Origin: Bacteroidota bacterium
GTDB lineage: Bacteria > Bacteroidota > Ignavibacteria > Kryptoniales > JAKASW01
Reading direction: 5' to 3'
Assembly (NCBI GenBank): GCA_023381615.1
Contig: JAMCQL010000034.1
Span: 21,439 to 85,438, forward strand
DNA: 64,000 nt
The translations under genes were made by a program, and so were the position numbers. How positions within the stretch are numbered: the stretch's first letter is position 1; each line of letters begins with the position of its first letter. Positions 54,001 through 61,275 of the stretch are shown here, in pieces. The notes below the pieces were generated by a model that saw nothing but the letters and a program-made list of their open reading frames with translations, had not been told where the DNA came from and did not search any database.

Positions 54001-54959
54001 TAATCGCTTGCGGTTACTCCGTGATATTGGTGCGTATCGCCGTGCATCACAATTGTTCCACCATGCGCCTCGGCATATCGAAGCGCGTCGACCATATCAG
54101 GTTTGTCGGAAAGCGATACACGTATATTGTTTGACGGGTCGATATAGAACGGAACTACCGCGATAAGGAACGGCACCCCTTCGCTGTAGAGTAAGTCTGA
54201 GATTTTCCTGATGCTGTTCGGATCTTCCATCGGATGGACATCTTCGATGCGAATCAGCGCTGCATGGAATTCCTTGTGCGGCTGATTAAGTATGTCGTGT
54301 AGCTTTTCGGCAAAGAAAATGTACCTGTCCGTCGGACCTACATAAGAAAATGGTGAGTCGCCAAACAAATACAAATTCCCGGATCGAATTGCATAGGGAG
54401 CAACTATGTGGTGCGGCGCAACGGCGTTCGCAAGAACCTGAACTTTGCTGCGATTGGCGATAGATATGATAGTCAAGTAGTTATCGCCTTTCGTAAATTT
54501 GAAATTCCTGTCGAGCGCGACGACGGCGTCAAAACCGGTAGTGGAGTCATAACGTTCCGGCACGAATCCGTATTTATCCTGCAAGTTGTGCCGGGCATTG
54601 TAAGCAATGATTCCGGTATTCAACCAAACTAAAGTTTTCTTATAGTTAAATGCATCGTCGAGAAAGTTAGCCGGGGGTTGGCAATTATTCGTAAATCCCG
54701 TAAAGAAAACATAATCGTACCTGCTGCACTCGCCTGTTTTGTAGTCGTTTGCAGCAACGATTTTTTTCTGCAGGTCGAAATGGCCAAGAAGTTGGTACAG
54801 CTGAAGTCCATCACCTTTCGCGGGATTGGCAGCCGAGTCTTTCCCTTCATAAACTATAAGCACGCGATTGTCCCGACCTTGGTCTGGATCCTTCGGACCT
54901 GCAAACGCTTCGCCGGCAAATAGCATTAGAACCGATAACAACAATCTCTTTATCATCAA
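51003..54959 (-). CDS. multidomain periplasmic deacetylase-like/hydrolase-like protein (PgaB/PelA analogue)
   Basis: 1318 residues. Signal peptide (1-20); Rossmann/GATase-like domain (about 30-220); DUF2334 deacetylase-like domain (about 232-490) with a metal site RIEDVHP (237-243), HGDTHQYHG (306-314), ETPHYG (361-366) and FHPF (453-456); a second GATase-like fold (about 585-770); a TIM-barrel glycoside-hydrolase-like domain (about 775-1090) with DGVNIAELYFGG where the acid would be; beta domains; and a C-terminal membrane helix (about 1283-1306) followed by RRRR. It should be anchored in the inner membrane facing the periplasm, where it could deacetylate and trim a growing polymer. The combination recalls PgaB and PelA, but the order differs. 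Confidence 0.8.
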   Translation of the reverse strand: MMIKRLLLSVLMLFAGEAFAGPKDPDQGRDNRVLIVYEGKDSAANPAKGDGLQLYQLLGHFDLQKKIVAANDYKTGECSRYDYVFFTGFTNNCQPPANFLDDAFNYKKTLVWLNTGIIAYNARHNLQDKYGFVPERYDSTTGFDAVVALDRNFKFTKGDNYLTIISIANRSKVQVLANAVAPHHIVAPYAIRSGNLYLFGDSPFSYVGPTDRYIFFAEKLHDILNQPHKEFHAALIRIEDVHPMEDPNSIRKISDLLYSEGVPFLIAVVPFYIDPSNNIRVSLSDKPDMVDALRYAEAHGGTIVMHGDTHQYHGVTASDYEFWDETNNGPIKNDNAAYVQQKLETGVEELMRNGIYPVAWETPHYGASTIDYAAIAKVFSTAVEQRIVLNDLDYSQFFPYVIRQDMYGEKIIPENLGYVPLGSPQEEEQAVHDILEAAKANLYVRDGYATAFFHPFMPLHLLKEIVDGIRDLGYTYVDLKDGNNLVKLPDRAIVTGKGSFTISIEDQYLKEVYLDEQGERVKRDITSRRITGDVSRQIDLKPGWIYAAEPVEYREKELSFVDKMGIAAKNFWKKLFPEKKTITPAVAAVVWDSTATGGARLDEASFVMALGSVGIPTDTLSVSDLSTIKNYNLIVVPYSAAEHLSDSLYEVIQKFVSDGGSLITDAKNPVAEDLGIKFSKNVMRLEKVRDRLFPEELLSWGTFEAVHRIDVQEGDEIVCTNDVNDAPIVVERKYGKGRFIAISARFDPITDGGYSRFPYLIEWLKSYFELYPTLRRDYMEMYFDPGLHRNTSIETLVKQWASRGIRVIHAAGWHEYPKFTYDYDRLIRLCHAYGITVYAWLEPPQISKKFYDDHPQWHEKNYKGEDVRPDWRYPVALTDTACLNAASNWTYNFLTSHDWDGVNIAELYFGGDGAPNDPQMLTPFDPSARNLFRKKYGFDPVQLFQQNSPHFYKTSPQDWNNFVDFRASLVTKFTSHFLSLATDAFKNKPGAQIVLTILDQKTFPDLRTSIGVDADQLLQLRNQYNFAVQVEDPETNWNSDPRRYIAIGNTYKRLLGPDSSNLMIDLNILAFRKLNYIGNFPTQTPTGIETYLLVNSAAQAAPRMTIYSEATVFPQDIADLPYALAPQAGIEMVDGGYKIDAPYSTSIRLSDDIKDVSVDGKIVYPFQPGYFSIPAGEHLVKIAKAEVNPFQSELMQSHIEAASCNILSEHTFQRGVEFTYDSPARCAVSFGKAPYAVFIDDHEVGFTVAREEQHYGIVLPSGQHKVLVVLESTVSYGIDLTSLWSSALITIFGFIAGGILVVLYFVFKLRRRRTLASV

Positions 54960-54985
54960 AATACCTATTTATAAAATTGATTCTC

Positions 54986-55378
54986 TTAGTTGTATTGCGA
55001 AGTGCGATCCGGAAATGTGTAAAACGAGCCTTGGTGCAGGATCGTTTGCCAACCAGCCCCGGTCCTCTCGAAAACATTTGTAACAACAACGTTAGAGTTC
55101 CCCGACCCTTCCGCACTATCCGATGTTATTCCCTCGACCTTGGAAATGTCCACTTGAATATAATGAAGGTCAAATTTCATCATCGTTGGATTTGAAAAAA
55201 TCGCTTCCCAGCTTTGCTTTATTTCGTCCCATCCGATGAGTGTGTTCCACCCTGGATGTACACAGCGAACGTACTCCGCTCCTGACCAGACTTCTTCCAC
55301 CATCTTGATATCGTAATCTTCAAACGCTTTGCAGAAAAATTGATTTATCTGTAAGACTTCCATTGTCCCATTTTCCAT
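54986..55378 (-). CDS. NTF2/SnoaL-like small protein
   Basis: 130 residues from the ATG at 55378, five nt after the PhoH stop. The fold signature is a short N-terminal helix, the central WSGAEYVRCVHPGWNTLIGWDEIKQSWEAIF and strands VVVTNVFERTGAGWQTILHQGSF, as in DUF4440/SnoaL_3 ketosteroid-isomerase-like domains. Such domains are small ligand pockets with diverse roles. No function can be assigned. Start uncertain, as neither it nor an earlier TTG has a good Shine-Dalgarno sequence. Confidence 0.75.
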   Translation of the reverse strand: MENGTMEVLQINQFFCKAFEDYDIKMVEEVWSGAEYVRCVHPGWNTLIGWDEIKQSWEAIFSNPTMMKFDLHYIQVDISKVEGITSDSAEGSGNSNVVVTNVFERTGAGWQTILHQGSFYTFPDRTSQYN

Positions 55379-55383
55379 ACGGT

Positions 55384-56352
55384 TCAATCTTTACCATCCC
55401 AGTTGTTATACTTCTCATAAGCATCAATAATATCTTTAACCAACTTGTGCCGAACAACATCAATTTTTTCAAGATAAACGAAGCTCACGCCCTGCACATT
55501 CTTGAGAACTTTTTGTATCTCCACAAGTCCACTCAAACTTTTCTGCGGCAAATCGATCTGTGTAATATCGCCGGTGACAATGGCTTTGGAATTGACGCCA
55601 AGCCTTGTCAAAAACATTTTCATTTGCATGCTGGAAGCATTTTGAGCTTCATCTAAGATCACAAACGAATTGCCCAGCGTCCTTCCTCTCATGTACGCAA
55701 GAGGCGCAATCTCTATGATATTTTTTTCAACATACAGTTTCAGTTTGTCCTGCGGAAGCATATCATCGAGAGCATCGTAAAGCGGCCGCAAATACGGTAT
55801 AACTTTTTCCTTCAAGTCGCCGGGAAGAAAGCCAAGGCTTTCACCTGCTTCGACTGCAGGACGTGTAAGGACAATTTTCTGAACTTCTCTATTCCTCAGA
55901 GCCGCAACCGCCATTGCAACCGCGAGATAAGTCTTTCCTGTTCCAGCCGGTCCAACGGCAAAGACGACATCGTTTTTCTGAACTGCTCGTACCAGTTGAC
56001 GCTGTCCGGGAGTTTTCGGCTTAATAAGGTCGTTCTTTGCAGAAAGCACGACGATATCTTTTGAATCGCCAGATTCTTGCTTCTCACTTTCTCCTGAAAC
56101 AAGCTCGATAACGGTAATTACATCGTCGGTTTTCAAAACTCCGGTCCTGTTGAGAACATACATCAGCTCTTTAAATACTTTCTCTACTCGATTAGTCTCG
56201 CCCTCTTCTCCCTTTATCAATATGCTGTCTCCGCGAACTATAATATTCGCGTCGAATCTATCGGAGATAATTTGGAGGTTTGAATCATTGATGCCGAGCA
56301 GCGAGAGTGCATCGACACCTGACATTTTTATGCGTTTCTCAACAATATCCAT
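55384..56352 (-). CDS. PhoH-like ATPase
   Basis: 322 residues. N-terminal KH-like part (to about 110), then a P-loop domain: Walker A GPAGTGKTYLAVAMAV, RPAVEAGESLGFLPGDLKEKV, Walker B FVILDEAQNAS and GDITQIDLP. PhoH/PhoL proteins bind nucleotides and RNA and are linked to ribosome or RNA maintenance, often next to ybeY; YbeY is not adjacent here. An NTF2-like gene follows closely. Confidence 0.94.
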   Translation of the reverse strand: MDIVEKRIKMSGVDALSLLGINDSNLQIISDRFDANIIVRGDSILIKGEEGETNRVEKVFKELMYVLNRTGVLKTDDVITVIELVSGESEKQESGDSKDIVVLSAKNDLIKPKTPGQRQLVRAVQKNDVVFAVGPAGTGKTYLAVAMAVAALRNREVQKIVLTRPAVEAGESLGFLPGDLKEKVIPYLRPLYDALDDMLPQDKLKLYVEKNIIEIAPLAYMRGRTLGNSFVILDEAQNASSMQMKMFLTRLGVNSKAIVTGDITQIDLPQKSLSGLVEIQKVLKNVQGVSFVYLEKIDVVRHKLVKDIIDAYEKYNNWDGKD

Positions 56353-56380
56353 CTAAAACTTGAAGTGGTTTATGGTGGGA

Positions 56381-56423
56381 AAAACAAAAACGCTCCTGCC
56401 ATTTAAAGGTATAGACAGGAGCG
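56381..56423 (-). terminator. rho-independent terminator of the LysM/lipoprotein operon
   Basis: Minus-strand stem CGCTCCTG/CAGGAGCG (56416-56423, 56391-56398) followed by TTTTTGTTTT (56381-56390). Classic form, directly after the LysM gene stop. Confidence 0.88.
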
Positions 56424-56457
56424 GTTGTAAAACTAATCAAACTTCTCGTCGAAATCC

Positions 56458-57246
56458 TTATTTCGAAGGCTTAGACGTCTCTCCGGCATTTGCTTTCATC
56501 ATATGAGCCTTCTTTGCATAGTAAGCTCTTGCTGCTGCCTTCTCTTCTTTATTGAGAGGCGCATTCTCCGGTATCTTCAAAACTTCCTTCGGATAAATCA
56601 AATCAGGATTCTTGATCTGATCACGGTTTGCAACATAAATCTTGGGCCACTTCCAAGGGTCATCGTAGATTGTCTTCTTCTTGGAAATATTCCAGAGGCA
56701 ATCTCGATTCCGCGCCCATGTGCCGACTGTGTAAGTCTTCATGGTAACTTCGGAACATTTCGCAATTCTAGCTTTGAGATCCGCGTAGTTGTTTTCAATT
56801 GATTGGACCTTTGAATAGAACTCTATGGAAAGCGAAAGACGACTCGCCTTCAAGCCGTTAATCTGGCTTGCAAGCGAATCAACATCCGCTCTGTGGGCGC
56901 AGAGGTCCTGGTCGGACATCTTCATATAATTGTCGATTGTTCCAGCAAGTTGGTCAACCTTCTGACCGAAGGCATTCATTTCCTGCTGATTTGTCTGGAG
57001 CATACCATAATACTTCTGCATCTCGCTCTGGTATTGCTGATCCAGGCTAGCTAGTTCGCTCTTTAAATTTGCGATGTCAGTATTAAGTTTGTCTAGAACA
57101 TTCTTAAGTGAATCACGCTTGGCAGTATACATCGCAATTTGCTGCTGCCACTCGTCATATTTCATCTTCTGTTCCTCTTGTGCGGAGGCCACAGAGGAAA
57201 TCGCGAAAAACATCGCGACTACTGCCAGTATGGTTATTCTTTTCAT
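56458..57246 (-). CDS. periplasmic coiled-coil protein with C-terminal LysM domain
   Basis: 262 residues. Signal peptide (SSVASAQ), a long coiled coil (about 25-170, heptads with KRDSLKNVLDKLNTDIANLKSELASLDQQYQ), then a LysM domain at about 172-230 (TYTVGTWARNRDCLWNISKK...YPKEVLKIP) and a Lys/Ala-rich tail. LysM binds peptidoglycan, so the protein may bridge cell wall and membrane. Encoded 13 nt after the small coiled-coil lipoprotein, under one promoter and terminator; the two may act together. Confidence 0.85.
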   Translation of the reverse strand: MKRITILAVVAMFFAISSVASAQEEQKMKYDEWQQQIAMYTAKRDSLKNVLDKLNTDIANLKSELASLDQQYQSEMQKYYGMLQTNQQEMNAFGQKVDQLAGTIDNYMKMSDQDLCAHRADVDSLASQINGLKASRLSLSIEFYSKVQSIENNYADLKARIAKCSEVTMKTYTVGTWARNRDCLWNISKKKTIYDDPWKWPKIYVANRDQIKNPDLIYPKEVLKIPENAPLNKEEKAAARAYYAKKAHMMKANAGETSKPSK

Positions 57247-57259
57247 CTATGGCTCCTTC

Positions 57260-57541
57260 TCAATTTGACTTAGTACTGTCTTGATGCGTTTCTTGTAATT
57301 TCTGTTGCAAGAATTGTTCGTTGCTCTGCAACTTTTTGATCTGGTCTTGCTTGTCAGCGACCTGCTTTTGTAGATCAGCTTTCTGCTGTTCTGCTGTCTT
57401 GATCTGCTGATCAAGTGTGGCAACTTCACTCTTTAAATCACTCAGTTGCTGCGTCTGACTCTTGTCAGCGTACTTGGTACAGCCTGCAAGTAAAATTGAC
57501 GCAACTATGAGGCTCAGGATTGCACCCGGCAATTTTCTCAT
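57260..57541 (-). CDS. small coiled-coil lipoprotein (Lpp-like design)
   Basis: 93 residues. Lipobox LLAGC at about residue 20, then one uninterrupted Gln/Lys-rich heptad helix (QQLSDLKSEVATLDQQIKTAEQQKADLQKQV) to the C-terminus, which ends in Ser/Asn and not in the Lys that Lpp uses for peptidoglycan linkage. Perfect Shine-Dalgarno (AAAGGAGG) and strong promoter suggest an abundant envelope protein. Confidence 0.8.
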   Translation of the reverse strand: MRKLPGAILSLIVASILLAGCTKYADKSQTQQLSDLKSEVATLDQQIKTAEQQKADLQKQVADKQDQIKKLQSNEQFLQQKLQETHQDSTKSN

Positions 57542-57573
57542 TTTTTACCTCCTTTGCATATTTTCATCGGTTA

Positions 57574-57602
57574 AGTTTAATGGAATCAGGTGTTTTTGTC
57601 AA
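57574..57602 (-). promoter_or_regulatory. sigma70-type promoter of the lipoprotein/LysM operon
   Basis: On the minus strand TTGACA (57602-57597), 17-nt spacer, TAAACT (57579-57574). Transcript start expected near 57567, about 26 nt before the ATG. Confidence 0.75.
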
Positions 57603-57698
57603 GCATTTGACATTAAAAATATCTTAATTTTTTTTCACTGATAATACTAATTCTCCTTCTCATTTAGTAAATTTCCATTCCAAAACAGGAGAAATGAA

Positions 57699-58913
57699 TT
57701 GTCCAACGTAAAAAAAGTAGTGCTCGCCTATTCGGGCGGACTTGATACCTCAATAATCATACCATATTTGAAAGAGACTTACAACTGCCAGGTAATTGCC
57801 TACGCTGCCAATATTGGGCAAGGAGATGATGAACTTGAAGGATTGGAGCAAAAGGCAAAGAAAACCGGCGCCGATAAATTTTACTTGCTAGATCTTAGAA
57901 AAGAATTCGTTGAGAACTTCCTCTTTAAAATAGTTAAAGCTAATGCTGTCTACGAACGGAAATATTTGCTTGGAACCTCCGTGGCGAGGCCATTGATAGC
58001 CAAATACCAGACAAGGATTGCAGAGCAAGAAGGTGCCGATGCTCTCGCACACGGATGTACAGGCAAAGGAAACGATCAGGTCAGGTTCGAACTCACTTAT
58101 AAAGTCTTCGCGCCTCATCTAAAAGTGATCGCCCCATGGCGGGAATGGAAAATACGTTCTCGTGAGGACGCCATAAAATATGCCGAGGAACACAATGTTC
58201 CCATCAAAGCAACTTTGAAAAAAATCTATAGCAGAGATGGAAATTTATGGCATTTGAGTCACGAAGGCGGCGACCTCGAAGATCCGTGGAACGAACCGAA
58301 GTCCGATATGTTCATCCGGACGAAATCTCCGGAAGAAGCTCCAAACATTCCGACCTATGTCGAAATTGAATTCCAGAACGGCCTGCCGACTGCAATGGAC
58401 GGCAAAAAGTACGATCCGTTAAGCCTTGTCGAAAAGTTAAACGAGATCGGTGCAGCAAATGCAATTGGAAGATCTGATCTCGTTGAGAACAGACTTGTCG
58501 GAATGAAATCGCGCGGCGTTTACGAAACTCCGGGCGGAGAGATCCTCTACACAGCGCACAGCGAACTTGAACACATAGTTCTCGACAAAGACACACTCCA
58601 TTACAAAGACTTAGTTGCGCAGCGATATGCAGAATTGGTTTATAATGGATTATGGTACACTCCTCTGCGTGAAGCGCTAGATGCTTTCATGGATTCCACA
58701 CAGCGTTTCGTCACCGGAACCGTCAAGCTGAAACTTTACAAAGGCAGCATCATCATTGCGGGAAGAAAAAGTCCTTACTCGCTCTATCAGGAAGAACTCG
58801 CGACATTTTCGCAGGATGAAGTTTACGACCAGAAGAAAGCAGAAGGGTTCATCGATCTTTTCGGTCTCTCCATGAAAGTGGACTCGATGGTTCACGGGAA
58901 GCCAAAAGAATGA
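57699..58913 (+). CDS. argG: argininosuccinate synthase
   Basis: 404 residues. Joins citrulline and aspartate using ATP. Motifs: [10 protein letters not shown] (P-loop), [28 protein letters not shown] and [13 protein letters not shown]. The start is TTG at 57699 with AGGAG seven nt before it. An ATG five nt earlier opens only a five-codon frame and sits too close to the Shine-Dalgarno sequence. Overlaps the next gene by 4 nt. Confidence 0.97.
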   Translation: MSNVKKVVLAYSGGLDTSIIIPYLKETYNCQVIAYAANIGQGDDELEGLEQKAKKTGADKFYLLDLRKEFVENFLFKIVKANAVYERKYLLGTSVARPLIAKYQTRIAEQEGADALAHGCTGKGNDQVRFELTYKVFAPHLKVIAPWREWKIRSREDAIKYAEEHNVPIKATLKKIYSRDGNLWHLSHEGGDLEDPWNEPKSDMFIRTKSPEEAPNIPTYVEIEFQNGLPTAMDGKKYDPLSLVEKLNEIGAANAIGRSDLVENRLVGMKSRGVYETPGGEILYTAHSELEHIVLDKDTLHYKDLVAQRYAELVYNGLWYTPLREALDAFMDSTQRFVTGTVKLKLYKGSIIIAGRKSPYSLYQEELATFSQDEVYDQKKAEGFIDLFGLSMKVDSMVHGKPKE

Positions 58914-59875
58914 AGCTGAAATTTCGGGAGGTAAAAATCTCTGAGGCGCAAGAGAAACTTTCGCGCGAAAACGATTTTTACCTTTTCTACTCGACTTATC
59001 TCGGCGGCTTTACACGCGACCGCTTACTGATGTCGGTTCCTATTGATGACCACATCGTTCACCGCGGCGACGGCGTGTTCGACAACGCGCTTTGCATAGA
59101 AGGAAACTACTATTTGCTCGACCAGCACATAGATAGATTTTTCTTTTCGGCAAATGCCATCGGAATTCTGCCGCCCTTCTCGCGAGCCGACCTCAAACAG
59201 CTTCTAATAAGACTTGGAACCGCCTCGGGCAAGAAGAATTTCATAGCGAGATTTTTTCTTTCGCGCGGGCACGGCAGCATGAGCGTTTATCCGCATGAGG
59301 CGATTTCACCAAATCTTTATGTGCTGATCGGTAAATCTTCTCCTCCGCCGGAACGTTACTTCAAGTCCGGCATGATTGCGGCTACGAGTCCGTTCGGAAT
59401 GCGTCCGCCGATTTCCCCGCAAGTCAAGTCCGTCAATTATCTCTCGAATGCATTGATGGAACTCGCGGCGAAAAACAGCGGCGCCGATGCCGCCATCGCC
59501 GTCGATCAAAACGGCAATATTACTGAAGGTTCGAACAAAAACGTTGCGGTTGTGGGAAAAGATGGTGTTATGCGTGTCCCGCCTTTCGATAAAATTCTGC
59601 GCGGGACAACTCTCGCGCGTGCGTTGGAATTAGCAGAACAGCTCAAGAAGAAGAACATTATCGCGGGAGTAAGCATTGAAAACATTCCGATATCCGAAGC
59701 TTACAATGCAAGCGAAGTACTTTTCTTCAGCACTTCGTTATTTGCCGCATCTGTAGTAAAATATGACGGACGAACAATCTCTGATGGTAAACCCGGAAAA
59801 GTCTGGAAGAATTTTTACGACCTATTCCAAAAAGACATCAAGTCAAACAAAAAACTTTTGACACCACTCAAATAA
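58910..59875 (+). CDS. class-IV (fold-type IV) PLP aminotransferase in the arginine operon
   Basis: 321 residues. BCAT/D-amino-acid transaminase/ADC-lyase family: [34 protein letters not shown] at the N-side, PLP Lys in [14 protein letters not shown], then [12 protein letters not shown] and [14 protein letters not shown]. Reaction cannot be fixed from sequence: branched-chain or D-amino-acid transamination, or aminodeoxychorismate lyase. It is squeezed between argG (4-nt overlap) and argH (8-nt gap), where arginine pathways normally have no such enzyme. Confidence 0.9.
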   Translation: MKLKFREVKISEAQEKLSRENDFYLFYSTYLGGFTRDRLLMSVPIDDHIVHRGDGVFDNALCIEGNYYLLDQHIDRFFFSANAIGILPPFSRADLKQLLIRLGTASGKKNFIARFFLSRGHGSMSVYPHEAISPNLYVLIGKSSPPPERYFKSGMIAATSPFGMRPPISPQVKSVNYLSNALMELAAKNSGADAAIAVDQNGNITEGSNKNVAVVGKDGVMRVPPFDKILRGTTLARALELAEQLKKKNIIAGVSIENIPISEAYNASEVLFFSTSLFAASVVKYDGRTISDGKPGKVWKNFYDLFQKDIKSNKKLLTPLK

Positions 59876-59883
59876 AATAAAAA

Positions 59884-61275
59884 ATGCCAAAACTCTGGGG
59901 CGGAAGATTTACAAAAAGTGCGTCGAAGTTAATGGAGGAGTTCAACGACTCTCTCTCATTCGACAAAAGACTCTGGAAGGAAGAAATCCAGGCAAGCCTT
60001 GCCTACTCGGTTGCCCTGACAAAAGCAGGTATCTTCTCAAAACTTGAGAGCCCGAAAATAAAAAGCGCTTTCCGCGATATTGAAAGAGAATTTGAATCGA
60101 AAAAATTCAAATTCAAACCCGAAGACGAAGACATACACACGGCAATCGAAAGAAGATTGGTTGAAAAAGTCGGTGAAATTGGAAAGAAGATCCATACAGG
60201 CAGGAGCAGAAATGAACAAGTCGTGACCGATGAGCGAATTTTCCTCAAGAGGACAAATCTTGAAATTGAAGACTTAGTCAGCGATCTCCAAAAATCTGTC
60301 AGAGATTTAGCCGAAAAGACAGTGAACGACATCGTTCCATCTTACACACACTTGCAGCAGGCGCAGCTTGTCAGACTCGGACATTATTTTATGTCGCTGT
60401 TTTTTATGCTCGAGAACGACCGCCAGCGGTTTGACGATCTTCAGAAGAGAATTGACGTACTGCCGCTTGGCTCCGGCGCAGTCGCAGGATCGACACTAAA
60501 GCTCGACAGAAATACCCTAAAGCATGAGCTTGGATTTAATGAGTTGTCGCCAAATAGCATCGCGGCGGTTAGCGACAGGGATTTCATAAACGAATTTCTT
60601 TTCGATGCCGCGCAAACGCTTATTCACTTGAGCAGATTTGCGGAAGACCTGATAATGTGGAGTTCAACAGAGTTTGGATTTGTAGAGCTTGACGATCTTT
60701 ACTCAACCGGCAGCAGTATGATGCCTCAGAAGAAAAATCCCGATTCACTCGAACTCATCAGAGGGAAAGTCTCGCGCACGATCGCGAACCTGAATTCCCT
60801 CCTGATATTACAGAAAGGTTTGCCGCTTACTTATTCGAAAGATTTGCAGGAAGACAAGGAACCGCTGTTCGATTCGGTGGATACCCTGACTTCTGCGCTA
60901 AAAGTATTCACCGGCGTTATCTCAACTTTGGAAATACGCCGACGGAACTTGATGCGAAATGTTGACGACTCAATTTACGCCACCGATGTTGCAGACTACT
61001 TGGTAGAACGCGGTGTCCCGTTTCGCAATGCGCACAGAATTGTCGGCAAGCTTGTCTTGACCGGCATAGACAACGGAAAACGAATCAGAGATTTTTCAAT
61101 TTCAGAGTTGAAAAAGATTTCGAAATATTTTGATCACGAATATTACAGAGTTTTCGATCCTGTACGATCAGTTGAAAGACACGATGTTTACGGAGGGACA
61201 AGCCTCAAGAGAGTGAACGAACAGATAAAGCTTGCCAATAATCTTCTGGTAAAAGGGCGGCTTCAAAACAGATGA
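59884..61275 (+). CDS. argH: argininosuccinate lyase
   Basis: 463 residues. Splits argininosuccinate to arginine and fumarate. N-terminal LWGGRFTKSASKLMEEFNDSLSFD, HTGRSRNEQVVTDERIFL, TYSKDLQEDKEPLFDS and the fumarase-superfamily signature GSSMMPQKKNPDSLELIRGK are all intact. Shine-Dalgarno weak. Its stop overlaps the helicase start (ATGA). Confidence 0.97.
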   Translation: MPKLWGGRFTKSASKLMEEFNDSLSFDKRLWKEEIQASLAYSVALTKAGIFSKLESPKIKSAFRDIEREFESKKFKFKPEDEDIHTAIERRLVEKVGEIGKKIHTGRSRNEQVVTDERIFLKRTNLEIEDLVSDLQKSVRDLAEKTVNDIVPSYTHLQQAQLVRLGHYFMSLFFMLENDRQRFDDLQKRIDVLPLGSGAVAGSTLKLDRNTLKHELGFNELSPNSIAAVSDRDFINEFLFDAAQTLIHLSRFAEDLIMWSSTEFGFVELDDLYSTGSSMMPQKKNPDSLELIRGKVSRTIANLNSLLILQKGLPLTYSKDLQEDKEPLFDSVDTLTSALKVFTGVISTLEIRRRNLMRNVDDSIYATDVADYLVERGVPFRNAHRIVGKLVLTGIDNGKRIRDFSISELKKISKYFDHEYYRVFDPVRSVERHDVYGGTSLKRVNEQIKLANNLLVKGRLQNR

